Source: Whitmania pigra (lineage: Eukaryota; Annelida; Clitellata; Hirudinida; Haemopidae). From it: a DNA stretch of 64,000 nt. The notes beneath the pieces were generated by a model. It worked only from the letters and a program-made list of their open reading frames with translations, made no database searches and was not told where the DNA came from. Positions 22,991-41,796 of the stretch are shown piece by piece. Location: contig JAJTWR010000437.1 of assembly GCA_021613335.1 (NCBI GenBank), positions 310,001-374,000 of the forward strand. Reading direction: 5' to 3'. Position numbers and translations under genes: made by a program. Position 1 is the stretch's first letter, and every line of letters begins with the position of its first letter.

Positions 22991-23900
22991 TTATTTATTT
23001 GATTATAGTCCGTTGCATAACTGAGATGATTTGGACTTTAGTTAGTGTTAGAAAGAATGAAAAGTATTAGATTAATAAAATACATTAATTAATTATGGTA
23101 AAATTGTACGTGAAGCTTTTTTTTTACCTTTTTATGTCGATCGCATCCACCCCAGTCGCCTATAGTGGTCATAAAAACTCTCAGTGGCTTCTTCACACCT
23201 CATACTTAATATATGCAAAATGGGCCTTCTAATTTCTTTGTAGCGACAGCCGGATATAGACCACTGGCATTGCGCGACCGAGGTTTGGTCCGAGTTTATA
23301 GTGCAGTTTATGGTCGTTTGCCTCTGCAAGAATATCTCCCCTAGGAGTTTTACATCTCTTTTGCAGAGAGCCCTCGAGCAATAAATAAATATTACGCTGC
23401 TTTGAGATGGTGCGTGGGTTTGCTTTAGAGAATCTTGATTTTGCGGCCTCACACACTTCTAGAAAGTTATGTCGCCATGTGTACCGGTCGCTGGCAAAGG
23501 CATACGTGCAATTGCTTAGCAATTGTGATGCAGTTTCTCGGTTCCGCCATAGAGCCCACATCTGGTGTCTTCCACCAAGCCCCACTTCTTCAAATTGTCT
23601 CTGAAAGATCTTGTTCGAGACGTGTTTCACTTCTCGCCTCATTACCTGGCTAATCATAGCGGCTCTAACTGACAAGCTCGCCTGGGACCATTTTGGCAAG
23701 TGGTTCTATCCAACCGCATGATGGTCCGTCTGGGTAGGACTTCTCGCTCCCTCGAATTTCAGCTAAGCTACTGATTCGTCGATCTCAGCTCTCGGAATTT
23801 CCTTCCATATCTGAGCAGAAGCACAGACTCCGCGGAGTTATTGAGCATCCACTGCGTTCTTATTTTGGAGAGTTTATACTCTTCCACGATGGACCTCTGC
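22991..23900 (-). mobile_element. 5'-truncated non-LTR retrotransposon, restriction-like endonuclease type
   Basis: Minus-strand coding relics match the copy at 47945-49935: KWSQAS-SVRAAMISQ, then LLSNCTYAFASDRYTWRHN, ILAEANDHK. These come from the region after the RT that holds a zinc knuckle and a PD-(D/E)XK endonuclease in R2/HERO-like elements. The knuckle is damaged in this copy and the endonuclease core is lost. The 3' end carries CAAATAAATAAATAAAG at about 22991-23007. Old and inactive. Confidence 0.65.
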
Positions 23901-25089
23901 ATTTACATTTGTATGAATAATTACATTACATAGACAATAGAACTGTTTAAATCATCGCTTAAAACTTAGCTTTTTCAACGGTCATATAGAATTAATTTTA
24001 TTTTGTATGAAAATTTTTTGTTTCATCAATTGCTTTTATCCCGCTCACTCAATTGGAAGATTTTCTTGTTTTAATGCCAAAACATCCATACGAGATTTTT
24101 TTGCAATCAAAAAAGTAAGATAAATAAATTGTAAATTGTACATGTTTTGTCGATGTGAGAATTCAGTCAAAAAGGCAACGCAGTCGAAAATTTTTTGAAA
24201 CTGTTCAAATCAAAACTACCAATTATAATTAATAAAGAATTAAAGATAGAACAGATTATTATTATTATTAGTTTGGCTATCTTCTGTCTGATAATCAAAC
24301 TCAAAGTTTCCAACCAGTTAAAGCAAATGTAAAAAAAAAGGTTATGATATGTTTGAAATTGTAATATGATATGATTGATATCCTAAGCATTTCACTTATT
24401 CTAAATTATGTACAAAGTTAAGATCCTAAACGGTCTAAAACAATTTTGAAATGTTGCAGTCTAAATTACATTTTGATGTGTTTGCAGTTACAAAATAAGC
24501 GTCCATATTTAATTTCCGGTTTGATCTTTGTTTTGATAAAAGAGAATTTAAATTAGAAACAGTAAGTAAGTACAACGTGTAAACATTTTATTTCACATTG
24601 TTGATAAATTACAATTATTATGATAATTATATCAATATGACAAAACGAATAGAAAATCAATGATCATAAATTCATGAAGTAACAGGGTTTGAGATTGTTG
24701 TGCCTATGGCATATTGAGAATCCTCCTACCCCCCACCAAAAAAAAAACTCATCGGATTTGGAAAAATTGCAGGGTCCCTCCTATTGAGCTTGGGGGAGGG
24801 GGCGCAAGCTGAATACTAGCATGCAACTTCAGCGATGAATGCAGTTATTTGGCTGTAATTTCATAATTTCAAGACTAATTTGCACATATAAAATTTGTGT
24901 TTACTATTTTTTCATTATCTTTGTTATCAACCTTAATCAAAGTCTCAAGAGAAATTTAGACTTTTTGGGTCGCTTGACTTTAGGATAGAAGAAAAAGGGC
25001 TACCTATTAAACTTTACGAGGGTTTGCCCTTGGATAAAACTAAAATGACATCCGTTTATCTGAGAAGACAGAGATAGAACAAGTATAAG
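23901..25089. other. Non-coding, AT-rich; one interspersed repeat
   Basis: Contains only a diverged copy (24975-25060) of the repeat at 15050-15125 and a G-rich run at 24791-24801. No gene or RNA recognised. Confidence 0.4.
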
Positions 25090-25450
25090 AAGTAATGTGT
25101 AGGTGTCTCGGATGACCCTTTCCTTCTGGAAGGTGTAGTAGTACACGGAACTTCGTCCCACTTGCACCACCCGACTCTAGGCGTGCAGTACGAGGAATGC
25201 ACACTTCATCCCACTTACATCATCACACACTCCCGGCTCCAAGAAGCAGGATGATGATAATGACTCAGTGTGTAGCAGTGGACTCATTTATTTCGAAAGT
25301 CTATTTAAGGGACCAGAATCATCGGCTCGCCTCGTTCGTCTCCTAATTCGATTGGTTTTTGACTCTTTCCTCGTTTTCGCTAGGCCGCGTCGGCTCTTGT
25401 CTCGATGGGCCCCTTGAGGGGGGCAAGGGAGGCCCCTCCACTTGGAACAG
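25090..25450 (+). repeat. GC-rich segment, possible solo LTR
   Basis: Stands out from the AT-rich flanks. It contains a TATA-like tctatttaaggga at 25300-25312 and, ~150 bp further, gaaataaat at 25453, the order of promoter and poly(A) signal in an LTR. No second copy is in the window and I could not settle the termini or a target duplication. Confidence 0.3.
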
Positions 25451-25786
25451 ACTGAAATAAATTGGAAAAATTAGGATTCAAAATTTAAATGCATATCATA
25501 ATAATTTCTACAAGGTTTAGGATTTACAATTACAACAAATTTAAATAATTTATTTAAAATAAAATAATGTCCGCAGACGCCCATCTCTCTTGCTATTAAA
25601 TTAAATTCGCCATTGGTAGGATATTTCGTTGTCTTGGTGATTTTGTTTACTTTCACAATTTGTTGATGGTTATTAGAAAGTTTGAGTTTTTTAATACGCG
25701 TTATAATAAGCGCTTAATTGATAATAATAACAAATATTAATATAGTTTAATAAGTCTAATCAACAAGTTGTTATTACGATTCCGTT

Positions 25787-26993
25787 TTGCAAAATATGAG
25801 CAAACGGGCTTCAAGTTCTCGGGATTTGCAAAGCAAATATCGCTATCTGGTCCAGTGCTTAGCGTGCAAGAAGCAATTTAATAACGATTATAAAAAACTC
25901 CATGAAGATTCACGTCATGAAGGAAAACATATTAACGTTAAAAGTTTGACTAAAAAAGGAGCCCCAAAGAATCCGTTTGAGGATTCAAAACGTCGTCATT
26001 TGCCTTCAGCAACAGATTTAGACAATCCAGAAACTCAGTCAAAGTCATTTGATGAAATTGATATTGTAATAAATGTTGAATTGCCAACTTCAACCATGAA
26101 AGTAAATGAATTTAGAACAGAATCGGAGTCTGAGCAAACTACCGAAAACCAGTCATCGTCAGCTATTATTACTTGTGACGTAGAACAAGACTGGGTAGAA
26201 TGTGTTGGAAAATATGAACATCTTACTAGAATGTTACAATGTGTCAAGAATTGCAGAACAAAATAAGAGCTCAAGAGGCTCCTAATATGAGATTGTTACT
26301 AAATGAAATAATGGATTCAGTGTATCAAATAAAAGAAGCCTGCGACAATACATTGCAAATCTGCCATAAAACATGGGTAGCAATAACAAAAATGTCAGGC
26401 ACCATTAAAGTGGAACCAGATCAACAACTTGTAAGTGACGATCCAGGCATTAGATGATCAACAACTACGGATACCCAACGAAATTACCTTATTTCAATGG
26501 GTCCTTTTCAGCCCAGGTTGCCAAGCTTCCCTGTACTTGAAGGAAAACACCGTTTCAGAATTTGAGCATCTTAAATATAGTATTGAAAAAGATAAAGCAT
26601 TTTGCTTTGTTTGTTCGTTAGTCTTTTATGGAGCTGAGCCTGTGAATGTAGCGAAACAAGCTAAGGTATTTGGAAGGAGTAAAAAACTGGGGGAAAATGA
26701 AAAGCAAAGGAATCCAGAAACAAAGAAAGCTTGCTTTGCATTTTAATCCTGAATCGCACGAGGCAGCCCTTGCTAACTATTGTCATTACATGATGAAGCA
26801 TGGACATGTTGACATTTTGTTAGACAAAAACAAACATAAAACGATGATAGAAAACGAAAAAAAATTAGCATATAACACTGAAGTTGTTAAAATATTGGTA
26901 GATGTAGTTCGCACACTTGGTCGTCAAGGCTTAGCTTTCAGAGGCTTCGAGGATGAAAACAGTAATTACCAACAAATAGTACGTTCGTTATAA
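25787..26993 (+). pseudogene. hAT transposase with TTF-type zinc finger, truncated and frameshifted
   Basis: Three overlapping frames follow each other. 25795-26266 is an intact 157-codon frame from the ATG at 25796-25798, with a CLACKKQF...H...H finger and an acidic Ser/Thr-rich tail. 26435-26746 carries FEHLKYSIEKDKAFCFVCSL, the TTF zinc-finger pattern of ZMYM-like hAT proteins. 26670-26993 has NPESHEAALANYCHY, VDILLDKNK and VRTLGRQGLAFRG, typical of the start of the hAT catalytic core. Sequence similarity stops near 26993, so the catalytic half is missing. Confidence 0.75.
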
Positions 26994-27009
26994 TTCTTGT
27001 TTAAAAGGA

Positions 27010-27605
27010 TGGTTTGAGGACGTTAAGCTGAAACTCAGGTTCAGTCTCGCATAAAATCCCAGATAATGTTCGAAACATTTGTAAAATGCCTCTGTTCACG
27101 CGCCGTTCCCACAACTCCGGTTTGGCGTCAAATGCAGGTACTTAGTCTGAGAACTTTAAAACAGTTGTCATTTTCCCCCGAAGGGACGGATTGAGTTCAT
27201 TGAGCAGGCTGAATATGTTACCGATAAGCCGGTTTTGTGACCCATACCTTGCCACTGAAATGTGCTGCCAAAGATGACTTCTTTTCTGAGAGAAATCATT
27301 GCAATGGCTCTCGTAATTCAAATAATCTGGTTAGTGATGGACCTCTGGATAATCATCTTATTTCTGTGCATAAGAGAAGGAAGCTGAGCTCTGCGTCCAT
27401 CTCCTCATAAAGCTGCTCAAACAGGTGCGAGTTAAGGGAGTGTGCTTTGATGTGGTTAACAACTTTAACGACATTAATCAATACGCTGATAAATACAAAT
27501 TATTTTAATTTTTGTAAATAAAATGAAAATTTATTGTTCCTTGGGCGGCCCGGTACCATTTGATCTATGGACCGGTGCCGGTCAACGTTAGACCTGGGAG
27601 TCGCC
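27010..27605 (-). pseudogene. Second hAT fragment, opposite strand
   Basis: Minus-strand frames broken by stops contain SLTRLFELREPLQ and a FLSEKKSSLAAHFSGK-like block, the middle of hAT transposases of the GTF2IRD2/ZBED5 type, and thus kin of 5026-5892. About 60 bp of alternating CCGG-rich sequence (gcggcccggtaccatttgat, 27544-27563) ending near 27605 looks like its terminal region. Decayed. Confidence 0.55.
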
Positions 27606-28104
27606 GAGCCGAGTCGCCAGCCGATTTTATTGACGAGTTGATTGTCGTCGATATTCCTTTGTAAGGAGTGCTGGTTTCATTGTTGACAAATGGCGATGTA
27701 GTTATCGTCATTCCAGTAATCTGGGATGTTGTTGCCGTGACTTTCGTCGTTGTTTGATTGGAGGTTGAGGTCGAACCTAAGCCATAAAATGTTGGATAAC
27801 ATGCCAGCCGCCGCAGAATTTTAAATCCTAAGCCTGATTTTACAGCAAAGTCAAATTCGATTCTATTAATAATTTCATTATTTTCGATTTTATTCAGCGG
27901 TGACGCGTGTGTATGTATATATTTTATTAACATCCATTTCAAACATGGTGATACACAATCCAGTTTTAGGCTCTTGAATTCAATAACATAATATGTGCCG
28001 GCTCCAACAAGATCGTTCTTGTAAACACAGAAGCACTCCTACATCAGATTGTTGCAGATGAATATTAATCAGGAATTATTTATGGTTTGAGTTAATATGG
28101 TATC

Positions 28105-28258
28105 TGTAGAATGTCCGGTCCAATCTGCCCTGAGGAGAGAAATCAGACTCAATACAAATCTATCTGATATGAGTTCCATGCTTAACAATCCAGCGAGTGT
28201 GGATCTACGGATGGACTTGCAAAAATCGGAGTCAATTACTTTAGTGACTTTTAGTTAA
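28105..28258 (+). mobile_element. 3'-end fragment of the I-group non-LTR family
   Basis: Shares tctgccctgaggagagaaat and flanks with 7425-7483 and encodes the same C-terminal ALRREIRLNTNLS stretch. It then continues about 35 codons to a stop, so it keeps an ending that the 1652-7537 copy has lost. Confidence 0.75.
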
Positions 28259-28679
28259 ACTTTATTTAATTTATTATTATCTCATCCCTATTATTACACT
28301 AATACAAATAATCTGTACTATCATTTTTATCAGTTTTATTTTTTCTAGTCGGAAATCGAATTCATGTAAATTTAATTTAGCATAACCCGCACATGATTAT
28401 AGCACGCAGAGGGGGTTGCATGGTACGTAAAATCGAACATAACGCGCGTGTAGTCTGAATGAAAATATCGTAGACAAATTTAATAAAATAAAGATAATTA
28501 ATGTAATAATCTCTAACAACAGAGGATATCATGCAAAACATATTAAATTACTAGCTTAAAAAATTACATTCGTTAAACCTACTCAGACTTCGTCCGCGTT
28601 GTTGTTGTTTTAGGTGTTCGAAGAGGATTTTGAGATATACCACCGCGACTAGTTAGCCTAAATACTTTAAAAACATCTG
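28259..28679. other. Non-coding; 5' region of the coiled-coil gene
   Basis: AT-rich up to about 28580, then more mixed sequence leading to the start codon at 28680. A 5' UTR exon with an acceptor near 28612 (gttttag) is possible. Confidence 0.3.
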
Positions 28680-29192
28680 ATGAGTGAAGATATGCTTTCA
28701 CCGAGATTAAACCAGCCAGATGCAAAGATTTCAGAAAGTGCCGACATGTCCCAGACTGCTCACCAAACCCATTCAGATACATCTGAACCTAGTAACACAT
28801 ATAGGGGTAACGAATCCACCGCAAAAGCTCGAGATAAATCAGCCGCCCTAGAAGAAGGTGAAGTAGTTTTGGACTCTTTTAGATGCACTTTCCAGCAACG
28901 GCCACGACAAGAAGGATCATCTCATTTCTTGTACAATTCTTACGAATCGAGTCACTTTAAAAAACTCCGTGCTAATAGTAATTATAATACAAATTTTATT
29001 GATGGCCAACTAATGGCTCAACTTGAATTAAAACATTTGCAAAAGTCTCTCCAAGACAAAGTAAAGGAATTTGAATATTTGACCTCAGAGCTGAAAGAAG
29101 CTCATGCCTTAATCTTGAAGTTAAAAGAAGAATTCAGGTTTTTGGGAGCTTCAGAAACTTTAAAAAATGTGAACATTGAGGAGGGAAACTAA
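28680..29192 (+). CDS. Small coiled-coil protein of unknown function
   Basis: Single uninterrupted frame of 170 residues from an ATG to TAA. The N-terminal half is polar, rich in Ser, Thr, Gln and Glu, and probably disordered. A short conserved-looking segment (LEEGEVVLDSFRCTFQQRP) precedes residues ~115-160, which form a heptad-patterned coiled coil (LKHLQKSLQDKVKEF). Codon use is even and no transposon motif is present. It is convergent with GCN2, whose stop lies ~700 bp away. I do not recognise the family; the size and coiled coil would suit a scaffold or complex subunit. Confidence 0.6.
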   Translation: MSEDMLSPRLNQPDAKISESADMSQTAHQTHSDTSEPSNTYRGNESTAKARDKSAALEEGEVVLDSFRCTFQQRPRQEGSSHFLYNSYESSHFKKLRANSNYNTNFIDGQLMAQLELKHLQKSLQDKVKEFEYLTSELKEAHALILKLKEEFRFLGASETLKNVNIEEGN

Positions 29193-29899
29193 GTTAATCT
29201 CCAATCATTAAATCGTGTATTTTTTGTCATTGAACTCATCAGTGGATTTTTTTTTAAATCAATATTCTGTAGAAGTCATCCTCAATGCTATATAAAACCA
29301 TCACTGGACTCCTGCAATGAATAAAATAATGTATTGGACTATGTATGCATGCAATGAATAACTAAGTTGAATAACTGGTTATTCCTGAATCTCTTTGAAA
29401 GGATGTCATCTATAAATTTCTGGATGTATTTCTTGCGTCGTGAATATCTTCAATCAAATAAATTATTTAATCTAATTAAATTTAACATAAATCTGATCCA
29501 GCTACATATGAATTGTTTGCTTTTGATGTTAGAATGTGTTTATTATCTGCAAAAAATTAGCTGTGAATGACAACTCACAATTATTTATTTTGTGACCATT
29601 GGGCTTATTGCAAAATGTTGTGTTGAGGCGACTAGAGTCATTTTAAATTGGTTTCACATATTTGAAACTATTCTGGATGACATATTATGAAATTAAATAT
29701 GTAAGTCATTAAGTTGAGCTTTGTTTATTATCTCATTGATAAAGAAAAGCATTGCAAAAATTATGATCTGCAGGAAAGCTGTGTACATTAACTTGCAAAA
29801 AATTGTGTTAAGATGCTCTATTAAATATTGTTATCGTGTAACAGCATCCCCAAATGCACAAAATTGTTAAATAGTTTTTCATGTTTAAGGATGTAAAAC
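29193..29899. other. Spacer between convergent genes
   Basis: Holds the 3' UTRs of the coiled-coil gene and GCN2. AT-rich, with a plus-strand aataaaataatg near 29320. No further gene seen. Confidence 0.4.
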
Positions 29900-37867
<7,968 letters not shown>

Positions 37868-39530
37868 TTGGATGCCACAAGAACTTTTTCCACTAAGTTC
37901 CTTTCCTAGAAAATAAGGCTAGACATAAAATCCCAAACACATGAACACAGAACTAAGCTTTAGTTCTCTTTGCCAATGCAAATTCATTAGTTTTAAATTT
38001 GAACTTACACTGACATTGCAAACATTGCAATTCACCACTATGTACTCTAGTAATCATATAATAATTTTTTTCTAGTTGTATTTACATAAACAATATAAAT
38101 TTAGAATGGCATCTGGAGTTTCTTAAATAATCTATATTCTCCAACCATACTCTCATGAAAGGTATATAAAGCTAATTTTTATTTTAGACCTTAAAGCACT
38201 TCAAAATGCAATCTAAGAAAAGTATGGAAAATTTGAAATCAAATAGTTATTGTGTATTAAGAAAATTGTTTACAACTTTGCTAGCCACTAAATGATAACG
38301 ATTAAATTGTTGTATAAACACGACAAAAATTACCAATTTCAATATATAAATAAAAACGGTTATGCCGATGTTAATTTATTATTTGTCATAAGAGTCAAAA
38401 ACAGCAAAAATGAGACAGGCAAAAGTCATAAAACAAATCGCAGCTATTAGTATATAACAATGCAAATACGTCCACTTAAAAGTGATAACTATTTAGGAAA
38501 ATACATTAATACATATTTAAAAGCGGCTCAACTTGATTATAGGCTTTACAGCTTTAAACAACACAAACATCAACAAAATCAAAACACGAACTCTGTTTGG
38601 GCGTCTAAATGTGAAACTAAATCTAAATTAATCAATAAATAACTTTAAACATAAACAATTAATTGTTAACTTAAAATTTATAATTGTTAAAGTGCAGATA
38701 CAAGAATTGCTTGCAAAAACTAACAAATGTTTACTAAATATTCAGGAAAACTTTGTCGGTTTCTAATTTAATAAAAACATCAAAAAGTATTTTGATTAGA
38801 TTTAAAAAATTACCAAAATAATTAATTTAAATTATACCAAATCAGGAAGAATTTACTCAAAACATTAAGCATGTAAATAATAGCGTTTTGTAAAAACATT
38901 TTCAAATTACTGAATTGTGTAAATAATCTTGTACTGTTTATTTATTGGTCTTGCGCACTACCACAACCGTTCGTCCAACTTAATTATGCAGCTAATATGC
39001 TTAGGGCAACTATGTCTCACGTTTACTAAAATCTGTGATGGAACATGTCAACATACCAATTTTGAATTATGTATTCCTTCTAATTCTTTAATCAAACCGG
39101 TTAGAAATGATGGTAACTTTAGTTACTTTAATGCTTTCCATTATTGTTTCAAAATATAAATCATTCTTATTAATCTTATTTACAATGAAACAAAATAAAG
39201 TGAAATCATTTTTATTTATTCGCTTTTTACTTAAGGAATATGTAAAACATTGGAACGTTTGAATAATTGAATGCGCACCAGCCTTGGAAGGTCATTAAAA
39301 AAATAAAAATTAATTTAATTTTTTTATAATATTAAACTTTAGCTCCACTTTATTGATGTAATGTATATTTAATTTTAGTAAAGATCAAGTTTAAAATATT
39401 TTTAATGATAATTCAAAACTACGCAAGATCTTTGACGCCAGCCTTAACAAATAAGTAACATAATTGGCGGTTTACGCTGTTTTGTGCGCTTCTGCTGGGT
39501 CTCTGGTTGTGCCTGGCATTGCTTCGCGAA
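37868..39530. other. Intergenic region between divergent GCN2 and HMGA-like genes
   Basis: 1.66 kb between the two start codons, strongly AT-rich, and must hold both promoters. A GC-richer patch at 39420-39530 just upstream of the HMGA-like ATG may be its core promoter or 5' UTR. No other frame is convincing. Confidence 0.45.
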
Positions 39531-40873
39531 ATGTCCGAGAAAGCGCCGACGAAAGCATCTAGGAAGGAAGCGTCAGCACGGAAACTAGCTGAGGATTCCG
39601 ATGATTCTGCTCCTGAAGTCAAAAAAGGTCGTGGTAGACCAAAAAAAGACCTCTCGGAAAAAGTAATGTGTCATGTAGCTAGACAAAGAAATTTTTTTTC
39701 GGGATGTTTGAGACGTGTTGTTGCTTCAAAATGTCGGAGTAGGCGTCATTTACGTATTTTGATGCAATAATTCTTTTGCTTTGAGTGGGTTGGGTTTAAA
39801 TTTATTTTTTTATTTTTTATTTTATTCTCGCTTTTATTTGATGCGCTTTTATAACCTAGGCGAGTTGTTAGAATATCATTAATGTTATGGTCGTTTTATT
39901 ATTGTGGTATTGCATGCGCAGAAACCGTATTTTTCTGTACAATATTGTACATGAAGTAAGAATTATTTATCCGTGATTCATGATTAAATGGTAATGTTAA
40001 ATTATTATTTGTTACTTGGTTGTAATTGGAGCAGATTATTTTAGTGCCCTCAGATGCAATCTGAATTTCTAATTTGATTTTGATTAGCCAACATAATTCT
40101 TTAGTTGTTATACATTAGGATGAATTCTGAAGCAAAATGATTTAGATTAATGTGATAGAGATGATTTTAACCTAATAGCTAGTAATTTCGGGTCGACTAA
40201 GTTAGTCAATTACTATGTCTGGTTCCCAATTTATGTGCCATTAATACTGGCTGATCTTTTAAATCATACATATCAGTTACCAAGTGTCACAGTTGATTGG
40301 GGTGTTTGAGTGGATTTATTTATTAGTAGCCATCAATGTGTTTGATACAAACCTAATTTGAATGATAAAATTGTCAATTCCAGAAGCCTCCTAAGCCAGC
40401 AGCTGAGCCAGGTGAGAAGAAGACTAGGGGAAGGCCTAAAGGCTCAACAAAGTCAGAAATCTCAAAGGTTGGAAAAACTATTTTGTTTTTCTATATATTT
40501 TTTGACATATTCTACATATCTTTTTTTTATTTTTTTAATTTAAAATTTTGAGCCTCGGCCTTAAGCTAAGCTTAGAATATCTAAAATCTCATGATCATAA
40601 TTTGGAAGTGATAAATTGTACAGTTAAATCAGCAATGTTTTTCATATTTTATTTTCTTGATTTAACTCGACATTTTTTTTTACATTAGGTAGCACCTAGT
40701 TCAAAGCGCAGAGGCAGACCAAGGAAGGTGGAACTTTTTTTATTATTTTTATTCAAGTTTCTCATTGGTGTGTTTTATTTTTTATGACATAAAGAAATAA
40801 ATTCCAAAAATGTTCTTTTCAGGAGAAGAAGAAATCAGAGGATGAGGATCAGGCCTCAGATGATGAGGATTGA
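39531..40873 (+). CDS. HMGA: HMGA-like protein with three AT-hooks
   Basis: Architectural chromatin protein expected to bind the minor groove of AT-rich DNA. Four exons in phase 0: 39531-39662, 40384-40467, 40689-40727, 40823-40873; 101 residues, close to vertebrate HMGA1 (107). AT-hooks: KKGRGRPKKD (~residues 34-43), KTRGRPKGS (~56-64) and RRGRPRK (~79-85). The protein ends in an acidic tail (EDEDQASDDED), as in HMGA. Each hook has its own exon, as in vertebrate HMGA genes. The first exon is Ala/Lys/Ser-rich. Whether it is a true orthologue or an independent three-hook protein cannot be settled here. Confidence 0.9.
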
Positions 40874-41796
40874 ATTCTTCTTAGAAGGCAAACACTCCAA
40901 TATTGAGACACTTTTTTTATTGACTGTGTCAGACAGTGTTTTTATTATATTTGTCTTGTTACATCTTTCTGAGCTGGTGTTAGATGTAAGATGTGTTATT
41001 GTAGTTGTCATCTGTTCATTATGTAAGTTGTTTCCCTAAAGATTTTTTGTGTCTATGGCAGTGCTTCTAAGTGCATCAAATTTGCAGATGCAATTCTAAA
41101 AGCAGTCATTTTTGCATATTTGGGTGGGATTGTGAGGTTTGGTGTGAAGCCATCCCAAGCTTTTTTGAGAACGCCTGGTTTCGTTCTGACTGGTTTGGGT
41201 GCTGGTCGGTCTGGACGTTTGTGGAGAAGAGCCAGCTTCTTGGCACTTCAGGAGGTTTAGGCTTAATGCCAAATTGAATGTGATTGTAGTGGGATGGGGC
41301 TGGAATAATTGTATCTCTACCCGAGGTTCCGGGGTCGGTCTGGCCTGTCGTTTTGTAATTTTCGCAAGAGTTCGTCGCTGCCCGCTTATCCACAGGTTCA
41401 TGCTTCACCAATATCACAAACTTCTTTCGATTTGTGAATTTTAGTTTGGGTAATAGTTTAAAAATAGAATGAGAGATTTCTTTATTATTAATCTTTGCAA
41501 AGCCTATTAATCAGTCATAGAAATCTGCTTTGGCAACCGTTTCTAAGAACCATTATTTTTTTTGTGCGACAAGATTGCGTTCTGTTTGCCGTGGAAAGCT
41601 TTAATGTCACTAATATATATTAAGTACTCTTCAAGTGATTGGTTGCCTGTTTCTGTTTTGGGTTAATCTTTAGTTACTTGGGCAGTAAGAGGTACCTCGT
41701 TAGAGGTAAGAAGCTAAGCAGCATTTTTAAATTTCGGAGAAGCATTTAAGATATTACTTATGTGTAATAACGTAATTATGAAATTGACCAGAGACC
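40874..41796. other. 3' UTR of the HMGA-like gene and spacer
   Basis: Moderately GC-richer patch at 41100-41420 without a plausible coding exon; reading frames there on both strands are mirror shadows. The rest is AT-rich up to the LRRC74-like start. Confidence 0.4.

Noticed and set aside
27565..27942. Thr-rich, mucin-like 125-codon minus-strand frame
   Set aside because: Its end overlaps what looks like a hAT terminal region, and no partner exon or homologue was seen. Kept out as unsupported.
41096..41444. Overlapping frames of about 100 codons on both strands
   Set aside because: Moderate GC content gives mirror frames; none has splice sites or similarity that I can recognise.
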